Assembly (NCBI GenBank): GCA_052143895.1
Contig: JBKQRT010000169.1
Coordinates: 1-37,820, forward strand
Length of the DNA: 37,820 nt
Reading direction: 5' to 3'
Source of the DNA: Bog-756 sp052143895
GTDB taxonomy: Bacteria; Actinomycetota; Acidimicrobiia; Acidimicrobiales; RAAP-2
Position 1 is the stretch's first letter, and every line of letters starts with the position of its first letter. Shown here piece by piece: positions 17,074-25,551 of the stretch. The notes under the pieces were generated by a model. The model was not told where the DNA came from, ran no database searches, and was given only the letters and a program-made list of their open reading frames with translations. The position numbers were made by a program, and so were the translations under genes.

Positions 17074-18411
17074 CTATTTCGACGGGGGCGAGTCGTCCGG
17101 GGTCACGTCCGCGCCCCCGCTCCCGCCCCCGCTGCGCCACCGCCGGAGCCGCTCCCCCACCACGGCCTCGTGGCCCCGGTCGCTCGGCTCGTAGTAGACG
17201 GGGTCGCCCAGCTCCTCGGGCCGGTAGCGCTGGTCGGTCCACGCCTCCGGCTGGTCGTGCGGGTAGACGTACCCCTCGCCGTGCCCGATCGAAGCCGCGC
17301 TCCGGTAGTGGGCGTCCCGCAGGTGGGTGGGGACCTGCCCGCGGGGGCCCTCCCGGACGTCGTGCTGGGCCCGGCCCAGCGCGACGGTCACCCGGTTCGA
17401 CTTCGGGGCCGTGGCCAGGTGGACCACCGCCTGGGCCAGCGCGAGCTGCGCCTCGGGAAGGCCGACGAACTCGACCGCCCGGGCGGCTGCGTCGGCCACC
17501 ACCAGGGCCAGCGGGTCGGCCTCGCCGACGTCTTCGCTGGCCAGGATGACCAGCCGGCGGGCGATGAAGCGGGCGTCCTCGCCGGATTCGAGCATCCTGG
17601 CGAGCCAGTAGAGCCCGGCGTCGGGGTCGGAGCCCCGGATCGACTTGATGAAGGCGCTGATCACGTCGTAGTGGTCGTCCTCGCCGTAGTGGTGGAGCCG
17701 CGAGTGCCGGGCGCGCTCGACGTGGTCGAGGGTGATGGGGGACCCACCGGCCAGGGCCGCCGCCACCTCCAGGGTGGTCAGCGCCGCCCGGGCGTCCCCG
17801 TCGGCCAGGCCGACCAGGGCGGCGACGGCGTCCGGCTCGGCGGTCGCACCCTCGGCGGCCAGGCCGCGATGCACCACCTCGGCCAGCTCGTCCTCGGTCA
17901 GCGGCTCGAGCCGCCACAGGGTGGACCGAGAGAGCAGCGGAGCGTTGACCTCGAAGAACGGGTTCTCGGTGGTGGCACCGATCAACACCAGCAGACCCTC
18001 CTCTACCGAGGGCAGCAGGGCGTCCTGCTGGGCCCGGTTGAACCGGTGGACCTCGTCGAGGAAGAGGATGGTGCCCCGCCCCTGCTCGCCGAGCAGGCGG
18101 CGGGCCCGCTCGACCACCTCGCGCACGTCCTTCACCCCGGCCGTCACCGCCGACAGCGGCACGAAGTGCTTGGCGGTGGCCGTCGCCACCACCGAGGCCA
18201 GCGTCGTCTTGCCCGTGCCCGGTGGTCCCCACAGGATGGCGGAGGTCAGGCGGTCGGACTCGATGAGCTGCCGCAGCGGGGCCCCCGGACCGACCAGGTG
18301 TGCCTGGCCGACGATCTCGTCCAGGGATCGCGGCCGGAGCCGAGCCGCCAGTGGCGCCCGGGCGGCGAGGCGCTCCTCGGCGGGCCCGGAGAAGAGGTCG
18401 TCACCCGCCAC
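17074..18411 (-). CDS. rarA: Replication-associated recombination protein A (RarA/MgsA AAA+ ATPase)
   Basis: RarA is a clamp-loader-like AAA+ ATPase acting at stalled replication forks. The 445-residue protein shows PRSLDEIVGQAHLVGPG, Walker A GPPGTGKTT, Walker B ILFLDEVHRFN, sensor 1 IGATTENP and LSRSTLWRLEPL. The C-terminal half holds the tetramerisation region with SIRGSDPDAGLYWLARML, typical of the family, and the motif YVYPHDQPEAW. The tail is Gly/Ser/Asp-rich. The start is GTG, 9 bases after the aspS stop, so it is probably cotranscribed with aspS. Confidence 0.95.
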   Translation of the reverse strand: MAGDDLFSGPAEERLAARAPLAARLRPRSLDEIVGQAHLVGPGAPLRQLIESDRLTSAILWGPPGTGKTTLASVVATATAKHFVPLSAVTAGVKDVREVVERARRLLGEQGRGTILFLDEVHRFNRAQQDALLPSVEEGLLVLIGATTENPFFEVNAPLLSRSTLWRLEPLTEDELAEVVHRGLAAEGATAEPDAVAALVGLADGDARAALTTLEVAAALAGGSPITLDHVERARHSRLHHYGEDDHYDVISAFIKSIRGSDPDAGLYWLARMLESGEDARFIARRLVILASEDVGEADPLALVVADAAARAVEFVGLPEAQLALAQAVVHLATAPKSNRVTVALGRAQHDVREGPRGQVPTHLRDAHYRSAASIGHGEGYVYPHDQPEAWTDQRYRPEELGDPVYYEPSDRGHEAVVGERLRRWRSGGGSGGADVTPDDSPPSK

Positions 18412-18420
18412 CCGTGCCGC

Positions 18421-20187
18421 TCAGTCCTCGGTCGGGACGACGCGGAGCCCGAGGTCGGCCAGCACGCCCGGTGCCACCGGTTTGGGGGCGCCGGTCATCG
18501 GATCGGCGCCCGACTGCGTCTTCGGGAAGGCGATGACCTCGCGGATCGAGTCCTCGCCGGCGAAGATGGCCACGAGCCGGTCGATGCCTACCGCGAACCC
18601 GGCGTGCGGCGGTGCCCCGAACCGGAAGGCGCCGAGCAGGAACCCGAACCTCGACCGCGCCTCCTCCTCGCCGACGCCGAGCACGGCGAAGACCCGGCGC
18701 TGGATGTCGCCGCGGTGGATCCTGACGCTGCCCGAGCCGAGCTCCCAGCCGTTGAGGACCAGGTCGTAGGCCTGGGACCGCACCGACGCCGGGTCGGACT
18801 CGAGGCGGTCGAGGTCGTCGGGATGGGGCATGGTGAACGGGTGGTGGGCGGCGATCGGGTGGCCGGCCTCGTCCACGCCGTCGAACAGAGGGAAGTCGAC
18901 CACCCACAGGTAGCGGAACGGACCCTCGCTGACCGGCCGGCCGCCGAGGTCGACGCGGAGCTGCCCGAGGACCGTGCACACCAGGCGGTGCTCGGCGGCC
19001 ACCACCAGGACGAGGTCCCCGGCCCCGGCGCCCGTGGTCACCACCAGGCCGGTCCGCTCGACGTCTGACAGGAACCGGTCGAGCGGCGAGTCGAGGGTTG
19101 CGCCGCCCCCCTCGGCGGTGCCGACCTTGAACCAGGCCAATCCCTTGGCCCCGAGTCGCTTGGCCCGGTCGGTGAGCCCGTCGAGCTTCGAACGGGTGAG
19201 CCCGGTGCCCCCCTCCACCACGATCGCCTTGACGCACGGCGCGTCGAAGGCCTTCACCCCGGTGCCCTCGAACACCGACGACAGGTCCACGAGCTCCATG
19301 CCGAACCGCAGGTCCGGCTTGTCGGTGCCGTAGCGGTCGACCGCCTCGGCCCACGTCATCCGCGGGATGTCCGCGGCACGCTCGCCGGTCACCGCCTCGG
19401 CGGCGTCGAGCACCGCCTCGGACACGACATCGAGCACATCCTCCTGCCCGACGAACGACGCCTCCACGTCCAGCTGTGAGAACTCGAACTGCCGGTCGGC
19501 TCGCAGGTCCTCGTCCCGGAGACACCGCGCGATCTGGTAGTACCGGTCGACGCCGGCCACCATGAGGAGCTGCTTGGCCAGCTGCGGGCTCTGCGGCAGC
19601 ACGTAGCAGGAGCCCCGCGACATCCGGCTGGGGACGATGAACTCGCGGGCGCCCTCGGGCGTGGGCGACCACAGCAGGGGGGTCTCGATCTCGACGAACC
19701 CCTGCCGGTCCATGGCCGCCCGCAGCGCCCGGTTGACCACCGCCCGCAGCCGGAGGTTGGACTGCATGCGCGGACGGCGCAGGTCCACGTACCGGTGCCG
19801 CAGCCGGGTGACCTCGTCGACCTCCGCCCGGTCATCGACGGCGAACGGCGGCGGCTCGGCCACGTTGAGCACGGTCACCGAGCAGTCGCCCAGCTCGACC
19901 TCGCCGGTGGGGAGCTCGGGGTTGACGGTGCCGTCCGGCCGGGGGCGTACGACGCCCTCGACGGCGATGACGTACTCGCTGCGTACGTCGACCGTGCCGG
20001 GCACCACGCACTGGACGATGCCGGTGTGGTCGCGGAGGTCGACGAAGGCCAGGTGCTCGCCGTGCTCGCGGCGCTTGGCCACCCAGCCGCAGACCGTCAC
20101 CGTGGCACCCACGTCGTCGAGGCGCAGGCTGCCGCACATCCGGGTGCGCATGGCCGTGGCGAGACTGGCAGTCGGCGGGAGGGTCAC
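18421..20187 (-). CDS. aspS: Aspartyl-tRNA synthetase, probably non-discriminating (Asp/Asn)
   Basis: This is a bacterial-type class II AspRS of 588 residues. It has an OB-fold anticodon domain (GWVAKRREHGEHLAFVDLRD), the catalytic core with motif 2 around CLRDEDLRADRQFEFSQLD, the GAD insertion, and motif 3 GFAVGIDRLVAI. His42 and Gly86 (in RPDGTVN) occupy the positions of His31 and Gly83 of Pseudomonas AspRS, which are linked to charging both tRNA-Asp and tRNA-Asn. An internal ATG at 20151 aligns with the E. coli start. The GTG at 20187 has a good GAAAGGA ribosome site, so I kept it. It is 25 bases after hisS. Confidence 0.95.
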   Translation of the reverse strand: MTLPPTASLATAMRTRMCGSLRLDDVGATVTVCGWVAKRREHGEHLAFVDLRDHTGIVQCVVPGTVDVRSEYVIAVEGVVRPRPDGTVNPELPTGEVELGDCSVTVLNVAEPPPFAVDDRAEVDEVTRLRHRYVDLRRPRMQSNLRLRAVVNRALRAAMDRQGFVEIETPLLWSPTPEGAREFIVPSRMSRGSCYVLPQSPQLAKQLLMVAGVDRYYQIARCLRDEDLRADRQFEFSQLDVEASFVGQEDVLDVVSEAVLDAAEAVTGERAADIPRMTWAEAVDRYGTDKPDLRFGMELVDLSSVFEGTGVKAFDAPCVKAIVVEGGTGLTRSKLDGLTDRAKRLGAKGLAWFKVGTAEGGGATLDSPLDRFLSDVERTGLVVTTGAGAGDLVLVVAAEHRLVCTVLGQLRVDLGGRPVSEGPFRYLWVVDFPLFDGVDEAGHPIAAHHPFTMPHPDDLDRLESDPASVRSQAYDLVLNGWELGSGSVRIHRGDIQRRVFAVLGVGEEEARSRFGFLLGAFRFGAPPHAGFAVGIDRLVAIFAGEDSIREVIAFPKTQSGADPMTGAPKPVAPGVLADLGLRVVPTED

Positions 20188-20193
20188 GGACGG

Positions 20194-20200
20194 TCCTTTC
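20194..20200 (-). promoter_or_regulatory. Shine-Dalgarno (GAAAGGA) for aspS
   Basis: GAAAGGA on the minus strand lies 6 bases before the GTG at 20187. It supports that start over the internal ATG at 20151, which has no purine-rich sequence ahead of it. Confidence 0.55.
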
Positions 20201-20212
20201 GGGCGGACCCGC

Positions 20213-21532
20213 TCATCGGGCCACCGTCACAGTAGGTGGCGGATCGGTGCCACCGAGGATGTCCGAGGCGAGCAGCCGGCGGACGGCGTCGACCACGTCG
20301 GTGAACGGCACGGCCCGCTGGTCGGCGGGTCCGCGCAACGGGCGCAGGGAGACCACGCCGGCGGCCACCTCGTCGGGCCCGACGATCAATGCCACCCGGG
20401 CGCCGGAGCGGTCGGCGGACTTGAGCTGCGACTTCATCGAACGATCCCCGAAGGCCCGGTCGGCCCGGAACCCGGCGCGGCGCAGGGCTGCCGACAGGTC
20501 ACGGGCCGACTCGCCGCCGGCCACGTCGACCACGAACACGTCCAGCGGGACCGGTGCGGCGGGGAAGACCCCCTCGGTGTCGCAGGCCAGCAGGAGGCGC
20601 TCGACGCCGATGCCGAACCCGATCCCCGGCGTCGGTGGTCCCCCCAGCAGCTCGACCAGTCCGTCGTACCGCCCACCGCCACCGATCCCGTTCTGCGCCG
20701 ACTCGAGGGCCTGCGAGGAGAACTCGAAGGTCGTGCGGGTGTAGTAGTCGAACCCACGGACCAGCCGGTGGTCGAGGTGGTAAGGCACCCCGAGTGCGTC
20801 CAGCCCGGACCGGACCCGGGCGAAGTGGGCGGCACAGGGGTCGCAGAGGTGGTCGACCAGCACCGGCGCGTCGGCCGTGGCCTCCCGGCACTCCTCCCGC
20901 TTGCAGTCGAGGGCCCGCAACGGGTTGGCCTCCAGCCGCGCGCCGTGCTCCGGGCACAACCGGTCGCCGCGCCCGGCGAGGAAGGACTGCAGGAGCTCGA
21001 GGTAGCCGGGCCGACAGACCCCGTCTCCCATGGAGTTGAGCCGCAGGTCGAACATGGTCAGTCCGAGGGACCGGAAGAAGGTGTCGCCCAGCGCCACCAC
21101 CTCGACGTCGAGGTCGGGGTCATCCGGACCGAGCGCCTCCACACCCACCTGGTGGTGCTGCCGGTAGCGCCCGGCCTGCGGGCGCTCGTACCGGAAGGCC
21201 GGGGTGGCGTACCAGGCCTTCCAGGGCAGCGCCGGCCGGTGCTGGACGAATGCCCGCACGATGGGGGCCGTCCCTTCGGGGCGCAGCGCCAAATGCCGGC
21301 CACCCCGGTCCTCGAACTCGTACATCTCCTTGCCCACCACGTCGCTTCCTTCGCCGATGCCGCGGCGGAAGACGCTCACGTCCTCGAACATCGGCGTGTG
21401 CGCCAGTCCGTAACCCGCGCCCTCGACTTCTCGGGCGAACCGCGTCACCAGCGCCTCCCAACGGGTCGACTCCGGCCAGAGGACGTCATGGGTCCCACTC
21501 GGGGCGCGCGCCGCCCCCGTCCGGTCAGCCAC
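20213..21532 (-). CDS. hisS: Histidyl-tRNA synthetase
   Basis: The 439-residue class II synthetase charges tRNA-His. It starts with SGTHDVLWPES, has motif 2 with LALRPEGTAPIVRAFVQH and FRYERPQAGRYRQHHQ, the histidine-binding motif RLVRGFDYYTRTTFEF, motif 3 GIGFGIGVERLLLA, and a C-terminal anticodon-binding domain (about 340-425). The frame stays open far upstream inside rel. The GTG at 21532 fits the family N-terminus and has AGAAGGA 9 bases before it. It begins 5 bases after the rel stop. A ppiB-type gene commonly found between rel and hisS in mycobacteria is absent. Confidence 0.95.
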   Translation of the reverse strand: MADRTGAARAPSGTHDVLWPESTRWEALVTRFAREVEGAGYGLAHTPMFEDVSVFRRGIGEGSDVVGKEMYEFEDRGGRHLALRPEGTAPIVRAFVQHRPALPWKAWYATPAFRYERPQAGRYRQHHQVGVEALGPDDPDLDVEVVALGDTFFRSLGLTMFDLRLNSMGDGVCRPGYLELLQSFLAGRGDRLCPEHGARLEANPLRALDCKREECREATADAPVLVDHLCDPCAAHFARVRSGLDALGVPYHLDHRLVRGFDYYTRTTFEFSSQALESAQNGIGGGGRYDGLVELLGGPPTPGIGFGIGVERLLLACDTEGVFPAAPVPLDVFVVDVAGGESARDLSAALRRAGFRADRAFGDRSMKSQLKSADRSGARVALIVGPDEVAAGVVSLRPLRGPADQRAVPFTDVVDAVRRLLASDILGGTDPPPTVTVAR

Positions 21533-21537
21533 GGTGC

Positions 21538-24009
21538 TCAGTCCTTCTTGCCGGGGAGGATGCGGTAGACGTCGTAGACCGCATCGAGATGCCGGATCAG
21601 GTTGAGCACCGACTCGAGGTGGCCGGGATCGGCCAGCTCGACGTCGAAGCGCATCCGGCTGATCCGATCGGCGTCGGTCTGGGTGTTGGCGCTCACGATG
21701 TTGAGATGGTGCTCGGACACCACCTTGGTGACGTCGGCGAGCAGCCGCGAGCGGTCGATGGCCACCACTTCGATGGTCGCCACGAACACTCCCGACGAAC
21801 GATGGTCCCACTCGACCTCGATGAGCCGCTCGCGCGACCGGCTGGCCAGGGACGCGGCATTGGCGCAGTCCGCCCGGTGGACGGAGACCCCGCGGCCCCT
21901 GGTGACGAAGCCGACGATCTCGTCGCCGGGGACCGGCGTGCAGCACCGGGACAGGCGGACCATGAGATCGTCGAGCCCCTCGACGTACACCCCGACCGCC
22001 GACCCGCGCCCGGGTCGGGCCGCTGTCGGCTGCTGGCGGGCGGTCACCGGCAGCTGCTCCTCGTAGACCCCGCCGCGCAGCTCCCGCAGCACCCGCTGGA
22101 CGACGGCCCGGGCCGAGATCCGGTTGTCGCCGATGGCAGCGTGGAGGGCGTCGAGGTCGGCGTAGTTCATGACATCGGCCAGGTCGGCCAGGGCACGCTC
22201 GGAGGCCAGCTTCTGCACCGGCAGCCCTTCGCGCCGGAGCTCCTTGACCAACTCCTCCTTGCCGAGCTCGATGGCGTCCTCGCGCCGCTCCCTCGAAAAC
22301 CACTGTCTGATCTTCGTACGGGCCCGCGACGAGGCGACCATCGACAGCCAGTCCCGCGACGGCCCGGCGGTCGGGGCCTTGGAGGTGAAGATCTCCACGG
22401 TGTCCGCCGAGTTGAGCGGGGTGTCGAGCGGGACGAGCCGGCCGTTGACCTTGGCGCCGATGCAGCGGTGACCGACCTCGGTGTGGATGGAGTAGGCGAA
22501 GTCGACGGGGGTGGCGTTGGCAGTGAGGGCGATGACCTTCCCCTTGGGCGTGAAGACGTAGACCTCGTCCTCCTCGAGGTCGAGCTTGAGCGCCTCGAGG
22601 AATTCGATCGGGTCGGTCGTCTCGTTCTGGAAGTCGACGATGCGTTGCATCCACTCGATCTCAGCGGTGGTCGAGGAGGTCTCCTTCGCCAGCGCCAGGC
22701 GCTCGGCACGGCGGTCCCGTTCGGCCATCTCCGCCCGCTGGGCCGCCGTCACGCTGGACGTCTTCTTCCCGCCGTCGCCGCCCTTCGCCGATGCCTCCTT
22801 CGGCCCGGGCTTGTCCGCCCGGGTCCTGGTGGACGTCCCGCCGGCGTCCTTCAGCGACCGGGCTCCCGCGCCGCGTTCGGGTCGGGCCGGGTTCTCCTTG
22901 TACCCCCAGTGGGCGGCGATACCGTACTCGGCGCGCCGGTGCATCTCGTGGGTGCGGACCTGCACCTCGATGGGTTTGCCGTCGAGACCGATGACCGTCG
23001 TGTGCAGCGACTGGTAGAGATTGAACTTGGGCGAGTTGATGTAGTCCTTGAACCGCCCCTGCACCGGCGACCAGATGGCATGGATCGAGCCGAGCGCCGC
23101 CCAGCAGTCCTTTTCCGACTCGACGATCACCCGAATGCCCACCAGGTCGTAGAGGTCGTCGAACTCCTTGCCCCGCACCACCATCTTCTCGTAGATGCTC
23201 CAGAGGTGCTTGGGTCGGCCGGTCACCTCGGCGTTGACTCCGCTGGCGGACAGGCGCTCTCGCACCGACACCAGCACCCGTGCCAGGAACTCGTCCCGCA
23301 ACGGGGCCCGGCTGGCCACCATCTGCTCGATTTCCGCGTAGCGCTTGGGGTGAAGGGTGGCGAAGGCCAGGTCCTCGAGCTGCCATTTGACCTCCTGGAT
23401 GCCCAGACGGTGGGCAAGGGGGGCGTAGATGTCCAGGGTCTCCTGTGCGGTCCGACGCTGCTTCCACTCGGGCATCACCGACAGTGTCCGCATGTTGTGG
23501 AGCCGGTCGGCGAGCTTGATGATCAGCACCCGCCAGTCATTGGCCATGGCCACGAGCATCTTGCGCACCGTCGCCGCCTGCTGCGCCTCCTTGGAGTCGA
23601 ACTGGAGGCGGTCGAGCTTGGTGACACCGTCGACGATGAGTGCGACCGAGGGGCCGAAGTCGCGTTCGATGACCTCGTTGGTCACACCGGTGTCCTCCAC
23701 CGCGTCGTGGAGGAGGGCGGCGGCCACGGTCTGGGCGTCGAGCCCGAGGTCGGCCACGATGGCGGCTACGGCGATCGGGTGGGTGATGTACGGCTCGCCC
23801 GACCGTCGCAGCTGGCCGGCGTGGGCCACCGTGGCCGTCTCGGCTGCGCCCACGATCAACGAGACGTCGTCGCCGGGGTGACGCCGCAGAAAGGCCTGGA
23901 TGACGGGGACCAGCAGCGCGGCTTCCGAGGCCGGGAGGGTGGAGTCGGCGACGTACTCGTGCCCGGCGGTCGGGGTCCCCTCGGCAGGGACGGGTGTGGC
24001 CAGCGCCAT
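21538..24009 (-). CDS. rel: Bifunctional (p)ppGpp synthetase/hydrolase Rel
   Basis: Rel makes and degrades the stringent-response alarmone. From the chosen ATG the protein has 823 residues. The HD hydrolase domain has HAGQLRRSGEPYITHP and LLHDAVEDTG. The synthetase domain has GKEFDDLYDLVGIRV and GRFKDYINSPKFNLYQSLHT. The RFKD form is that of bifunctional Rel enzymes rather than of RelA. A Lys/Gly/Ser-rich linker (about 405-450) precedes the TGS domain. A Cys/His zinc-finger-like region (SRCCTPVPGDEIVGF, HRADC) and an ACT domain end the protein. The frame extends to 24066; the ATG at 24009 fits the family and has TACGCT 6 bases upstream. An apt gene usually lies between secF and rel in other Actinobacteria and is missing here. 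Confidence 0.95.
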   Translation of the reverse strand: MALATPVPAEGTPTAGHEYVADSTLPASEAALLVPVIQAFLRRHPGDDVSLIVGAAETATVAHAGQLRRSGEPYITHPIAVAAIVADLGLDAQTVAAALLHDAVEDTGVTNEVIERDFGPSVALIVDGVTKLDRLQFDSKEAQQAATVRKMLVAMANDWRVLIIKLADRLHNMRTLSVMPEWKQRRTAQETLDIYAPLAHRLGIQEVKWQLEDLAFATLHPKRYAEIEQMVASRAPLRDEFLARVLVSVRERLSASGVNAEVTGRPKHLWSIYEKMVVRGKEFDDLYDLVGIRVIVESEKDCWAALGSIHAIWSPVQGRFKDYINSPKFNLYQSLHTTVIGLDGKPIEVQVRTHEMHRRAEYGIAAHWGYKENPARPERGAGARSLKDAGGTSTRTRADKPGPKEASAKGGDGGKKTSSVTAAQRAEMAERDRRAERLALAKETSSTTAEIEWMQRIVDFQNETTDPIEFLEALKLDLEEDEVYVFTPKGKVIALTANATPVDFAYSIHTEVGHRCIGAKVNGRLVPLDTPLNSADTVEIFTSKAPTAGPSRDWLSMVASSRARTKIRQWFSRERREDAIELGKEELVKELRREGLPVQKLASERALADLADVMNYADLDALHAAIGDNRISARAVVQRVLRELRGGVYEEQLPVTARQQPTAARPGRGSAVGVYVEGLDDLMVRLSRCCTPVPGDEIVGFVTRGRGVSVHRADCANAASLASRSRERLIEVEWDHRSSGVFVATIEVVAIDRSRLLADVTKVVSEHHLNIVSANTQTDADRISRMRFDVELADPGHLESVLNLIRHLDAVYDVYRILPGKKD
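21542..21548 (-). promoter_or_regulatory. Shine-Dalgarno (AGAAGGA) for hisS, embedded in the rel 3' end
   Basis: AGAAGGA on the minus strand is formed by the last lysine-lysine-aspartate codons of rel. It lies 9 bases before the hisS GTG at 21532, and fixes that start in a very long open frame. Confidence 0.55.
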
Positions 24010-24015
24010 CCCTAG

Positions 24016-24021
24016 AGCGTA
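24016..24021 (-). promoter_or_regulatory. Candidate -10 box (TACGCT) for rel
   Basis: TACGCT on the minus strand ends 6 bases before the rel ATG at 24009, in the 72-base gap after secF. A transcript from it would be leaderless or nearly so. No clear -35 is visible. It would let rel be transcribed apart from yajC-secD-secF. Confidence 0.35.
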
Positions 24022-24081
24022 CCTGGCCGACTCGTCACGTCGGTACCCGACGGCTCCGATGGCCACCCCCGGGGGGCCGGC

Positions 24082-25551
24082 TCAGCGCCGCTTCCCCTTC
24101 CCGCCCTTCCCCTTCCCCTTCCGGGGTCGCGGCGGCGGTCGGTTCCCGGCCGGCCGGGTCGAGCCCGACGCCGCGCGGGCGCCACCCGAGGCCGTCTTCG
24201 ACCCCCCGGCCCCGGCCGCGGCGCCGTCGCCTGCCGCCGACCGGGCGCCCGCACCGGCGCGTCGTGAGGAACCGGCCGAACCCGGGCGGATGACACCGGT
24301 CGTCTGGGGTCGCCCCCGCACGGCACCGCGGGCGCCCGCAGCGGCGCCGGCGCCCACCATGGCGGCTGCCGCTGCCGGCGTGAGCACCGCGACCCGGTCG
24401 CCCCGGGTCTCGAGTCGTTGCCGGATGGTCACGTAGCGGGGCTCGCGCTCCTTCATCCACGCCAGCAGCGGCGAGGCGATGAAGATCGACGAGTACGCAC
24501 CGCTGGTCAGGCCGATGACCAGGGCCAGCCCGAAGGACTGGAGCGAGGTGGCCCCGAGGATGAACGAGCCGACCACGAGGACCGACAGCACCGGGATGAT
24601 GGCCACCAATGACGTGTTGATGGACCGGGCGAGCGTCTGGTTCATCGACAGGTTGACCATCTCGGAGTAGGTGATCCGTCCGGACGCGCCGAGCCCCTTG
24701 GCGTTGTCCCGTATTCGGTCGAAGACGACCACGGTGTCGTAGAGCGAGTACCCGAGGACGGTGAGTACGGCCACCACCGTGTCCGGGGTCACCTGGAACC
24801 CGGTCAGGGAGTAGATGCCCACCGTGACCAGGATGTCGTGGATCACCGCCACGATGGCGGCCACGGCCATCTTGAACTCGAACCGGAGGGAGATGTAGAT
24901 GGTCACCAGGATGAAGAAGACGATCAGCGCCTCGATGGCCTTCTTCGTGACCTGGGACCCCCACGTCGCCCCGACCTCGTTGTAGTTGATGTTGTTGGGG
25001 GTGGTCGACGCCGCCTTGGCCAGCGAGTCGGTGACCGCCGCCTCGATGGCCTGGCGCTCGGCCAGCGACTTCGAATTGAGGTCGGCGGTGACCTCGATCT
25101 GCTTCTGGTGGTTGATCTGGTTGGTCAGCTGGACGACGGTGGGCTGGACGAGCCCGGCTGACTCGGCGGCGGCCGTCGCCTCGCCGACCGTGAGGTGCTG
25201 CGTGCTCACCAGCCACGACTGACCGCCCTTGAAGTCGATGCCGAGGTTGAGCCCGCGAACCCCGATCGACACCACGCCGATGAGGATGACGATCGCCGAC
25301 GCCGCGAACCAGACCTTGCGGCGGCCGATGAAGTCGAACGAGGTCTCGCCCCGGTAGAGGCGGAAAAAGACATTGGGCCGACGGTCGCCGAGCTCCTGGA
25401 CCTCGGCGGCGTGCTCGAGCTCCTCCTCGAACTCTTCGTCGAGCTCGAGGGCGGCGTCCTCCTCCGACAGCACCGGCGGCTCGTCGGAGGCACCGTTGCC
25501 CGCGCCGGTCCCGCCCGTCGTGCCGTCGCCCGAGCCCCGGCGGGGTGTCAT
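24082..25551 (-). CDS. secF: Protein translocase subunit SecF with long basic tail
   Basis: SecF pairs with SecD in the membrane to help Sec-dependent export, using proton motive force. The 489-residue protein has an acidic N-terminus (residues about 28-55), a first helix, LGIDFKGGQSWLV, a periplasmic P4-like domain, and five further helices including AIVAVIHDILVTVGIYSL and VLGYSLYDTVVVFDRIRDN. After about residue 375 a 110-residue low-complexity tail rich in Ala, Gly, Arg and Pro ends in repeated Lys-Gly. That tail makes it longer than typical SecF. Its ATG overlaps the secD stop as ATGA. Confidence 0.95.
   Translation of the reverse strand: MTPRRGSGDGTTGGTGAGNGASDEPPVLSEEDAALELDEEFEEELEHAAEVQELGDRRPNVFFRLYRGETSFDFIGRRKVWFAASAIVILIGVVSIGVRGLNLGIDFKGGQSWLVSTQHLTVGEATAAAESAGLVQPTVVQLTNQINHQKQIEVTADLNSKSLAERQAIEAAVTDSLAKAASTTPNNINYNEVGATWGSQVTKKAIEALIVFFILVTIYISLRFEFKMAVAAIVAVIHDILVTVGIYSLTGFQVTPDTVVAVLTVLGYSLYDTVVVFDRIRDNAKGLGASGRITYSEMVNLSMNQTLARSINTSLVAIIPVLSVLVVGSFILGATSLQSFGLALVIGLTSGAYSSIFIASPLLAWMKEREPRYVTIRQRLETRGDRVAVLTPAAAAAMVGAGAAAGARGAVRGRPQTTGVIRPGSAGSSRRAGAGARSAAGDGAAAGAGGSKTASGGARAASGSTRPAGNRPPPRPRKGKGKGGKGKRR

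Noticed and set aside
16441..19068. Long plus-strand open frame opposite aspS, rarA and the S53 gene
   Set aside because: It crosses three clearly coding genes on the other strand and encodes Gly/Arg/His/Asp-rich sequence without domains.
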